Below, one piece after another: positions 1-8,586 of a DNA stretch of 24,344 bases (position 1 is the first letter of the stretch; every line of letters starts with the position of its first letter). The DNA lies in contig JAJJLU010000666.1 of the NCBI GenBank assembly GCA_023807065.1, forward strand, positions 1 through 24,344. The letters are read 5' to 3'. The DNA comes from Isotricha intestinalis. Its lineage: Eukaryota; Ciliophora; Litostomatea; Vestibuliferida; Isotrichidae. Below the pieces are notes generated by a model. The model saw only the letters and a program-made list of their open reading frames with translations, had not been told where the DNA came from and did not search any database. Both the position numbers and the translations under genes were made by a program.

Positions 1-30
1 ATCCCCAATCCCCAATCCCCAATCCCCAAT
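1..30. repeat. Chromosome-end telomere repeat, (CCCCAAT)n
   Basis: The window opens with AT followed by four perfect tandem units of CCCCAAT (3-30), then passes directly into plain AT-rich sequence. Read toward the end on the other strand the repeat is (GGGGATT)n. C-rich units at the left 5' end are the expected orientation for a telomere. Ciliate telomeres are built on the same plan (CCCCAA in Tetrahymena, CCCCAAAA in hypotrichs), but this unit is 7 bases and carries a T. The position at the extreme end and the first gene starting about 135 bases inside fit a macronuclear chromosome end. I cannot see how many further units were lost in assembly. Confidence 0.9.
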
Positions 31-165
31 AATAATTAAATATAATAATTTATTAATATTATATTTTTAATTTAATTATTAAATTAATTATATATTTTTA
101 TATTATTCCCAAAAATAAATTAATTGTTTGGAAAAATATAAAAAAAATTAAATTTTTTGGTATAA
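31..165 (+). promoter_or_regulatory. Subtelomeric leader/promoter region of the first gene
   Basis: About 135 bases of almost pure A/T separate the telomere from the first start codon. There are no subtelomeric repeats or relic genes. Any promoter and 5' leader of the BEACH gene must lie here. No specific motif can be named in this composition. Confidence 0.4.
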
Positions 166-3100
166 ATGGAAGATAATAAATTAAAATTATATTTTCCCAA
201 AATTGATTTTTCAAATGAAAATTATATTTTTTCTTTGATTGACTATTTAACAAATTTTTCTTATCCTTTTCAACAAAGATATTTAATAATAGAATATATA
301 TCAAATAATTTAGAATTTATATCAACTTTAATTCAAAATAATTTATATAAAAAGGATAATAAAGGTTTAATTGAAATTTTACTAGATTATTATATAAACA
401 ATGAAAAAAATAGAAATTTAATAATGAACATTTTTACTTATTTTTCAGAAAATATAATGTTAGAACAATCAAATTTTAATTATATTTATTTTCTTCTTGG
501 AAAAGAACTAAGAGAAAATAAAAATTTTAATCAACAAAAATTATCAATTTATTTAGAATTACTATTTATTTTTATAAAGAATATAGGAAAAAAATATGAT
601 GAAAAATATATAGATTTTTTTCATTTTTATTCTTTAAACACTATAAATTTAATAAACATTTATCCTAAAAATAATTTAATTTATGAAAAAATAAAAAATG
701 GATTTGGTATTCAAATTAATTTTTATCTTTATGAAAAATTAATGAATGATAGAACAAAAATAATAGATTTTAATTCAGAAGGTTTCAATTTTCAAATTTT
801 ATTAAATAATAAAAAATACATTGAGATTTTTATAAATAAAAAATCAAAATTGAAAAATCCTTTTATAATAAGAGAAAATTGTTGGATTAATTTTAAAATT
901 ATATTTAAAAAATTTCCTTCGGATATAAAATTAATTTGTTTAATAAGTTGTGATAATAATCCTTCTAAATTTAAAATTATTGATATTCCTTTTTTTGATT
1001 TTAATATTCAAAAATTTATTTTTTTTGAAAAGTTTAAAGGAAGAATAGGACCAATCGTTTTTTTTAATATTAATGATATTGAAAATATCCTTTTTAAAAA
1101 TAAATATAATGAATATTCTTCAATTGATAAAATAAATAATAATAATATTATTTCTGTTTTATCACCAAAAAAATTTAATGAAGATACTTTTCATATTAAA
1201 GATATTTATCATAATTTTAAAGGAGAAATTCCCATAAATTATAATAAAGAAACTTTTATTAAATATATTTTTAAAAATGAAAAGTGTCATGATAATATTT
1301 TTACAATTGGAAATATTAATAATCTTTTACCAATAATAGAAATTTTAATTAATAATCCTTTTAATTTTACTATCAATGAAGAAAAGATAATTTTTTCACA
1401 ATTTATTTCTATTTTAAAAGAAATTTTTAAATTTAATGAAATGTTATTTATATGTGAAAAGAATAATTTTTGGAAATTTTTTTCTATTATTTTAGAAAGA
1501 ATAAACGCTTTTGATAATGATATTATTTATGATTTTTTAATTCAAGTTTTAGAAACTATTTATAATACTAAAACATATTTCATTGATTTTTTCTATTATA
1601 TCATTTTTAATAAAAAAATTAAAAATAAATTGCTTGATAATCAAATTAATAATTTATCTTTTTCAATTTTAAAAGTTTCTGAATTTTTTAACGAACAACT
1701 TTTTTCTGATTTTTATTTTTATATTTTTGAAAAAAAACAAGAAAAAATCTTATTTGAAGTTTTAAAAAATGAAAAAATAAAAGAAAAGAATAAATATTTA
1801 TTATTTGTGATATTAATTCAATCTGAACATTTAAAATTAGTTGATTTGATATTAAATTCTTTAATCAATTTTTTTTCAGATATATCAATACCTAAATATT
1901 TAAAAATAAATTTATTTAATTATTCTTTAGAAAATGACTTATCATCCATTATTATTTCATTATTAGAAATTTATCCTCAAAATTTGAATTTTATGATATA
2001 TAAATTAATATTAAATATAAGTTTTTCTTTTCCTACTTTAATAAATTTTAACGAAGAAAAAAATAAGAAAAATTTTTTAATTTCATTAATAAGAAATAAT
2101 TTTTATAATTATTTATTAGAAATTGAAGAAAGTGATAAAAGTGATTATGATAAAGAAGAAAATTCAAAATTAAATATTTTTATTCAAATAATTAATAATC
2201 TTATAAAAATCATGTTTTCTTCATTTTTAAATCAAACTTTTTTAGTAGAAAAAAAAATAATAAAAAAAAGATATAAAGAAGAAAATGTTATTGAATTTTT
2301 TAATTTTTTTTCTGAATGTTTCAAAGAACAAAAATTTGATAAAGAAAAAAAAATAAATGTGATAAAATCTAAATTTATAAGAAATTTAAGTGAAATTGCT
2401 TTATATTGTTTTTTTCTTTCAAAAAATGAAGAAAATAAAAATTTAAAAGAATGTTATTTAAAATTATATAATTCAATATTAATAATATTACAAGAAATTT
2501 TTGAAGTAATTGATAATTATTGTTTAAATTATATTTTTAAAAATTGTGAAGATGATAAAAACAATTTATTTAACTTATTAACTTCTAAATATTTTATTTT
2601 TGGAGAAGCAAGAGCAAAAGTAAAAAAAAAATATTTACAATTTATTGAAAATTATTATGATGATTATGATAATTATGATAATTATGTTATTATAAAATTT
2701 GAATATTTTAATAATATTTTTAATCAAATTTTAAAAGAATGTTCTATTAATTTTTCTGCTGAAAATTTATATCAAATTATAACTTTCATTAAAAATTTAT
2801 ATACTAAAATAATAAAAGAAAAAAAATGTATCAATATTATTCATGATTTTATAAAAATGATTTCTAAAAATTTTATTTCTTTTATAGACTTTTTTTTAAC
2901 TGAATTAAATGAAATATCAGATATAGATTTTTTTAAAATTTTTATTTTGACAATTTATTCAGGATTTTATTTGAATACTAAAAAAAATGTCAATTTAAGA
3001 GAAATACTTTTATATTTTCTTTTTTTATTTGAATATTTTTTAAAAAGAGCATTCTTAGGTTATTATTTAGGATATATATCAAAAGATATTATATTATTTA

Positions 3101-6048
3101 TATTTAATTTAATTCATTTTTTATTAATAAGTAATAAAGATTATCAAAATGTAGTTCATTTTTATACAGTTTTAACTAAATTTAATTTTTTACCTAAAAC
3201 AAATGAACAAATAAAAAAATTAATATTTGATAAAAATTTCCTTTTTAATAATGAAATAATGAAAAAAGAAGAACTTTTATTTAATATTATAAATAAAAAA
3301 AAATATGAAATTATTTGTCATTGTTTATTTTCAAATTTTAATCAAATTGAACAAGTTTCTTTCAAAGAAGATTTAAATATTATACAAGAAAAAAAATTAA
3401 TTTTAATAAATATTATTAAAAAAATAGGAGAAATAAATTTAATTTTTAATATAGAAGAAGATAAAAATATTATAATTAAAAAATATAGAAAATTTAAAAA
3501 AAATATTTATTTATGGAATAATTCATATAGTGATTTAAATATATTTTATTCTTCAGAAGGGAAAAAACAATTAAAATTTAAAAATTATTATCATTTAACA
3601 AAAGATTTAATTAATCCTTTAATTGTCCCAATAATTGATATTGATTCTTATTTAAAAAAATTTATTAATTTTATTCCTTCTAATCAACTTTTTAAAGACA
3701 ATATAAATTCTTTTTATAAAATAAATTTAAATAATTCAAATTTAACTTATGAAAATATTAATAAAAAACATTATCAATTATTTGAATGTTTTGAAATAAA
3801 AATTATAAGTCAAATAAGAGGATCAATGTATATTTATAAAGACTATATGGAATTTATTCAAAAAAAAAGAAAAAATAATGAAAAAATTTCAAATGAAAAA
3901 AATTGTTGGATTGATATTCTTTTTAGTGAAAATGAAATTTCAAATGATTATTATTTAAAAATAAATATTAAAGATATTAAATTTATTTTTCCAAGAAAAT
4001 ATTATGATAAAGAAGATTCAATAGAAATTTTTACAATATATAATAAATCATATTATTTTAAATTTTCATCTGAAAAAACAAGAAACAATTTCTTAAATTA
4101 TATTACAAATTATCCAAATATGAAAAAAGAAACAACAAATTTAAGAGAAATAATAGGTTATAAAAATGAAAAAGATTATTATTATATAAATAATATTCAA
4201 TTAAATAAATATTGGAAAGAAAGAAAAATTACAACTTTGAATTATATTATGTCTTTAAATATCTTATCAAATAGGTCTTTAAGAGATTTAACACAATATC
4301 CAATTTTTCCTTGGTTTTTTTTTAATAAAATTTTTATTGATAATACAAATATAAATGTTCTAAATGATAATTTTAATAATTATTTTTTTAACTCAAATAC
4401 TTTTTTACAAAATTTAATGAATATTAAAATTGAAAAAGAAAATTTTAATGCAATGAAAAGCAAAAGTGAAATGATTACTGAACAAGTTCCAAATGAATTT
4501 TTATTTTATAAAATAGGAAATTATAATAATTTATATTCTGTTTCTTATTTTTTAACAAGATTTATTCCTTTTTCTTTTTCTTCTTTAAATTTAATTGAAA
4601 AAAAATTCAGACTATTTCAACAATTATTTCAAAATAAACAAGAACAATTTATTTTATATCGAGATAATAAAAGTATAAGAGAAATAATACCTGAATATTA
4701 TTATTTACCTGAATTTTTTTATAATTTGAATAATTTAAATTTAAATTATTTTTTTGACTGTGATAATTACATTAAATTACCACATTGGTCAAATAACAAT
4801 TCTTTTATTTTTATTATGGTAATGAGAGAATTTTTAGAAAATCATAAATTAAATATTAATTTTTGGATTGATTGTTTTTTTGGTTTAAAACAAAAAAACT
4901 TTGATTTTTTAAAACCTTATTATTCTTCTTCTATAAATCTTTCATTTTATGATAAAAAAAATTTAGAAAAAATTGTGAAAGACAATGAATTTAGTAATTA
5001 TTTTAATCAATCTCTTTTTATTGATTGTGACAATATTATTGAAAATAAAAATGTTTTATATGATTTATATAATTTTAATTTAGACAATTATTTTATGATA
5101 AGTATTGATTGTAAAATTATTGATATTAATTTAACTAATGAAAATCTATTTTTAATTAATAATCATTTTCAATTTAAAAAAGAAAATTTTAACTATGTCA
5201 TTAAAGAAAATTTATATCAAATTTTTAATGATGATAAAGATGAATTATTATTATATAATAAACCTTTAATTAAAAGTTTTAATAAATGTAATTATTATAT
5301 TTTTACTGGATTTTATAATGGAGAGATTTATTTATTTAATTCAAATGATAAAAAATTATCTAAAGTAAATAATCCAATAAAATATTTTGATAATATAATA
5401 ACTTTTATAGAAATTGATTTAGGAGAAGAATATTTAATTTTAGGAACTTTATTAGGAAGTATAATATTATATGAAATTAATTTTTCAAATCCAGAAATTT
5501 TAATTTATAAGAAATTTGTTAAAAATCATGAAAAAAAAATAATATTCATTAACTCAAATTATAATTTAAATATGATTATTGATTCTTCTGAAGATTATTA
5601 TATTAATTTATATACTTTACCTAAATTAAATTTAGTTCATTCTATTAAAAATAATTATTTAATTAATTTTGCTTTTCTTTCTTCTTCTCCTTTACCTTCT
5701 TTTATAATTTATTCTCATAAAAAATGTTTATTTAATTGTTATAATATTAATGGATTTTTTTTAGCAAAAGAACAAGATAATTTATTTGATTATGACAAAA
5801 TTATTTCTCCTTTAATTTACACTGATTTTAATTTTATAGATTATTTAATTTATATTAAAGGACAAAAAATCTTTGTAAGAAAATTTCCATTTATGAATTT
5901 AATTTTTGAATTAAATATCCAAAATTTTTTTTCTGATATTGAAAATTGTTCAATAAAATTAATTTTATATCAAATCCAAAGACAATTATTTTTAATATCA
6001 AATATAAAAAACAAATCAATCGCAATATATAAAATTACAAAAAAATAA
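166..6048 (+). CDS. BEACH-domain protein (LvsA/neurobeachin/NBEAL family), 1960 residues
   Basis: BEACH proteins are very large cytosolic scaffolds that act in vesicle and lysosome-related membrane traffic. Seen here, in order: a segment at about residues 175-270 resembling the concanavalin A-like domain of the family (GFGIQINFYLYEKL, then CWINFKIIF); a long Asn/Ile/Lys/Phe-rich helical middle; a PH-BEACH domain at about 1206-1315 (FECFEIKIISQIRGSMYIYK); a BEACH domain at about 1346-1585 with landmark stretches NKYWKERKITTLNYIMSLN, RDLTQYPIFPWFF, IPEYYYLPEFFYN and FWIDCFFGLKQK; and a C-terminal WD40-like beta region at about 1630-1955. This domain order and length are normal for the family. 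The ORF is uninterrupted for 5.9 kb with no intron. The start is the first in-frame ATG after an A/T leader beside the telomere. Which subfamily it belongs to is not resolvable by eye. Confident for BEACH, less so for the exact edges of the lectin-like and WD40 parts. Confidence 0.92.
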   Translation: MEDNKLKLYFPKIDFSNENYIFSLIDYLTNFSYPFQQRYLIIEYISNNLEFISTLIQNNLYKKDNKGLIEILLDYYINNEKNRNLIMNIFTYFSENIMLEQSNFNYIYFLLGKELRENKNFNQQKLSIYLELLFIFIKNIGKKYDEKYIDFFHFYSLNTINLINIYPKNNLIYEKIKNGFGIQINFYLYEKLMNDRTKIIDFNSEGFNFQILLNNKKYIEIFINKKSKLKNPFIIRENCWINFKIIFKKFPSDIKLICLISCDNNPSKFKIIDIPFFDFNIQKFIFFEKFKGRIGPIVFFNINDIENILFKNKYNEYSSIDKINNNNIISVLSPKKFNEDTFHIKDIYHNFKGEIPINYNKETFIKYIFKNEKCHDNIFTIGNINNLLPIIEILINNPFNFTINEEKIIFSQFISILKEIFKFNEMLFICEKNNFWKFFSIILERINAFDNDIIYDFLIQVLETIYNTKTYFIDFFYYIIFNKKIKNKLLDNQINNLSFSILKVSEFFNEQLFSDFYFYIFEKKQEKILFEVLKNEKIKEKNKYLLFVILIQSEHLKLVDLILNSLINFFSDISIPKYLKINLFNYSLENDLSSIIISLLEIYPQNLNFMIYKLILNISFSFPTLINFNEEKNKKNFLISLIRNNFYNYLLEIEESDKSDYDKEENSKLNIFIQIINNLIKIMFSSFLNQTFLVEKKIIKKRYKEENVIEFFNFFSECFKEQKFDKEKKINVIKSKFIRNLSEIALYCFFLSKNEENKNLKECYLKLYNSILIILQEIFEVIDNYCLNYIFKNCEDDKNNLFNLLTSKYFIFGEARAKVKKKYLQFIENYYDDYDNYDNYVIIKFEYFNNIFNQILKECSINFSAENLYQIITFIKNLYTKIIKEKKCINIIHDFIKMISKNFISFIDFFLTELNEISDIDFFKIFILTIYSGFYLNTKKNVNLREILLYFLFLFEYFLKRAFLGYYLGYISKDIILFIFNLIHFLLISNKDYQNVVHFYTVLTKFNFLPKTNEQIKKLIFDKNFLFNNEIMKKEELLFNIINKKKYEIICHCLFSNFNQIEQVSFKEDLNIIQEKKLILINIIKKIGEINLIFNIEEDKNIIIKKYRKFKKNIYLWNNSYSDLNIFYSSEGKKQLKFKNYYHLTKDLINPLIVPIIDIDSYLKKFINFIPSNQLFKDNINSFYKINLNNSNLTYENINKKHYQLFECFEIKIISQIRGSMYIYKDYMEFIQKKRKNNEKISNEKNCWIDILFSENEISNDYYLKINIKDIKFIFPRKYYDKEDSIEIFTIYNKSYYFKFSSEKTRNNFLNYITNYPNMKKETTNLREIIGYKNEKDYYYINNIQLNKYWKERKITTLNYIMSLNILSNRSLRDLTQYPIFPWFFFNKIFIDNTNINVLNDNFNNYFFNSNTFLQNLMNIKIEKENFNAMKSKSEMITEQVPNEFLFYKIGNYNNLYSVSYFLTRFIPFSFSSLNLIEKKFRLFQQLFQNKQEQFILYRDNKSIREIIPEYYYLPEFFYNLNNLNLNYFFDCDNYIKLPHWSNNNSFIFIMVMREFLENHKLNINFWIDCFFGLKQKNFDFLKPYYSSSINLSFYDKKNLEKIVKDNEFSNYFNQSLFIDCDNIIENKNVLYDLYNFNLDNYFMISIDCKIIDINLTNENLFLINNHFQFKKENFNYVIKENLYQIFNDDKDELLLYNKPLIKSFNKCNYYIFTGFYNGEIYLFNSNDKKLSKVNNPIKYFDNIITFIEIDLGEEYLILGTLLGSIILYEINFSNPEILIYKKFVKNHEKKIIFINSNYNLNMIIDSSEDYYINLYTLPKLNLVHSIKNNYLINFAFLSSSPLPSFIIYSHKKCLFNCYNINGFFLAKEQDNLFDYDKIISPLIYTDFNFIDYLIYIKGQKIFVRKFPFMNLIFELNIQNFFSDIENCSIKLILYQIQRQLFLISNIKNKSIAIYKITKK

Positions 6049-6235
6049 AAATTAAAAATCATTATTAAAACCAAGTTATTAAATAATAATTTAAGTAAAT
6101 AATATTTAATTACATCAATTAAAAAAATAAAAAAACCGTTTTTTGAATTATAAATAAAATTTGATGTCAAAAAAAAATAAATGAAATATCCTTAATACAC
6201 AGAATAAAAAATCATTATTATATAAAAATAAAAAA

Positions 6236-8329
6236 ATGGGAAATGAAGTTTTTAACGAAAATAATCCTTTTAAATATAATGAATTTATGAATAAAGAATC
6301 AAAAGAAGGAGAAACAAAAATTTTAAGAAGAAGAGATTTAATAAATAAAGAATTACCAACATCAACAGAATATAATTTAAATACAATAATAGAAGCATTT
6401 GAAAATAATTTAAAAAAATTTCCAGAAAAAAATTTTATAGGAACAAGAACACATATTAAAGGAGAAAAATTTGGAGATAAATATATTTGGAAAAATTATA
6501 AAGAAGTAAATGAATTAATATATGAATTTATATATGCAATAGAAACATTAAATTGTTGTCCTGAAATAAATTATAAAAATGAAACATTTAAATTTTTAGG
6601 AATTTATAGTAGAAATAGAGAAGAATGGTTAATTTCATATTTAGGATGTCAATTAAATTCTATTATTATTGTTACTTTATATGACACTTTAGGTTTAAAT
6701 TCAATTGAATTTATTTTAAATCAAACTGAATTAATTTCAATAGTTGTTGAAAGTACAGTTTTAAATAAAATAATAAAATTAAAAGAAGAAAATAAAATAT
6801 CAAAATTAAAAAATTTAATAATTTTAATTTGTCCTGAAGAAGAAGAAGAAAATATAAGAATAAATATAGAAAAATTGCAAAAATTAGGTTTTAATATATA
6901 TAATTATGATGAATTTTTAAAAATAGGAAAATTAAATAAAACAAAAAATTACATTTTAAATAAATCAACTTCAGAAACATATACAACATTCTGTTATACA
7001 AGTGGTACAACAGGAAATCCAAAAGGAGCAATGATTAAAAATAAAAATTTAATGAATGGAGTTTATGCTATGGAGACTATTGGAAGAAGATTAAAAGAAA
7101 ATGATTTTTATTTATCTTTTTTACCTTTAGCTCATATTATGGAACAATTAATTTTCTGTGTTAATATTTATTATGCTACTAATTATGCTTTTTATAGTGG
7201 AAGTCCTAAAAGATTAGTTGAAGATTGTCAAATTTTAAAACCTACTTTTTTATGTTGTGTACCTAGAATTTTAGAAAAAATTTATTTGGATATTAATCAC
7301 AATATCAATAATTTAAATTATTTTTTAAAAAATCTGACAAAGCAAGCCATTAATATTAAAATTAAAAATTATCAAAATTATGGTATTTTAAATCATGTTT
7401 TATTTGACAAAATTATTTTTAATAAAATTAAATTAATATTAGGAGGAAATTTAGAATGGATGTTAGTTGGAAGTGCACCAATATCAAAGGACATAATATT
7501 ATTTCTTAGAGTATGTTTTGGAATTCCAATCACTGAAGGTTATGGACAAACTGAAGATTGTGCAGGAGTTCTATTAGCTAATGTTAAGGATACTACTTCT
7601 GGTCATTTAGGTGGTCTTGATGCTCCCATTGAATTAAAATTAATTGATGTTCCTGAATTAGGTTATTATACTAATAATAATAATAATAATTATCAAAGTG
7701 ATAAATTTAATTGTGATAAGAAATTATTATATGAACCTAAAGGTGAAATTTGTATTAGAGGTGTTTTAGTTTTTAATGGTTATTATAAAGATGATGAGAA
7801 AACTAAAGAAAGTTTAGATGATGATGGTTGGTTACATTCAGGAGATATTGGTGTTATTTTAACAAATAATGGAAATGCGATTAAAATTATAGATAGAAAA
7901 AAAAATATATTTAAATTAAGTCAAGGTGAATATATAGCCCCTGAAAAAATTCAAATTGTTTTATCTAAAAGTAAATTTATTAATCAAATTTATATTCATG
8001 GTGAAAGCTTATTTTCTTATCTTGTTGGTATTATTTTTCCTGAAAAAAAAGAATGTGTTAAATTTTTAAAAGATAAAAATTTTGATGTTGATGAAAATAA
8101 TGTTGAAAAATTTTATCATGAAAATATTTTAATTAATGAAATTATTAAAGATTTAGAAATTATTGGAAGAAAAAATGATTTAAAAGGATTTGAATTAGTT
8201 AAAAAAATTTTATTAATTAATGAAGGTTTTACTATTGATAATAATTTATTAACTCCTACTTTAAAAATTAAAAGTTATGAAGTTAGAAAAAAATATAAAA
8301 AAGAAATCGAAGAAATGTATAATACTTAA
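6236..8329 (+). CDS. ACSL: Long-chain fatty acyl-CoA synthetase (ACSL-type, AMP-forming), 697 residues
   Basis: Activates long-chain fatty acids to acyl-CoA using ATP and CoA, feeding lipid synthesis or oxidation; members of this family usually sit on ER, lipid-droplet or peroxisomal membranes. The adenylate-forming signatures are intact: the phosphate-binding loop YTSGTTGNPKG at residues 254-264, EGYGQTED at 434-441, GWLHSGD at 531-537 with the ribose-binding Asp537, and IIDRKKNIFKLSQGEYIAP around 551-570 with the hinge/fatty-acid signature. The total length is typical for eukaryotic ACSLs. A short Asn-repeat insert (about 481-486) lies between the A5 and A7 motifs and looks like low-complexity expansion. 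No peroxisomal C-terminal signal is visible (it ends MYNT). The start is preceded by an A-run, as for most neighbours. It lies 187 bases downstream of the BEACH gene on the same strand. Confidence 0.96.
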   Translation: MGNEVFNENNPFKYNEFMNKESKEGETKILRRRDLINKELPTSTEYNLNTIIEAFENNLKKFPEKNFIGTRTHIKGEKFGDKYIWKNYKEVNELIYEFIYAIETLNCCPEINYKNETFKFLGIYSRNREEWLISYLGCQLNSIIIVTLYDTLGLNSIEFILNQTELISIVVESTVLNKIIKLKEENKISKLKNLIILICPEEEEENIRINIEKLQKLGFNIYNYDEFLKIGKLNKTKNYILNKSTSETYTTFCYTSGTTGNPKGAMIKNKNLMNGVYAMETIGRRLKENDFYLSFLPLAHIMEQLIFCVNIYYATNYAFYSGSPKRLVEDCQILKPTFLCCVPRILEKIYLDINHNINNLNYFLKNLTKQAINIKIKNYQNYGILNHVLFDKIIFNKIKLILGGNLEWMLVGSAPISKDIILFLRVCFGIPITEGYGQTEDCAGVLLANVKDTTSGHLGGLDAPIELKLIDVPELGYYTNNNNNNYQSDKFNCDKKLLYEPKGEICIRGVLVFNGYYKDDEKTKESLDDDGWLHSGDIGVILTNNGNAIKIIDRKKNIFKLSQGEYIAPEKIQIVLSKSKFINQIYIHGESLFSYLVGIIFPEKKECVKFLKDKNFDVDENNVEKFYHENILINEIIKDLEIIGRKNDLKGFELVKKILLINEGFTIDNNLLTPTLKIKSYEVRKKYKKEIEEMYNT

Positions 8330-8586
8330 TTGTTCTTTTGATTTTTTTAGTTTTAAAATATCTTATTTTTGTTTATAATTTATGTTTAATAGATTATAAA
8401 ATAGAATTAAATATAATATAATTATATTATTTCTTTTATTTAATTTTTATTTAATTTTTAAAAACTATAAATTAAATTTATGTAAAATTCAATTAACCTA
8501 AAAAAAAAATAAAAAAAAAATTAAAAAAATATCCAAAATAAAATTAAAAAAATTATTGAAAAAAATTGTTTATAAAATAAAAAAAA

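Noticed and set aside
7674..7690. (AAT)n run as a functional microsatellite
   Set aside because: It is inside the ACSL gene, encodes a short Asn run, and such runs are common in this genome's coding sequence.
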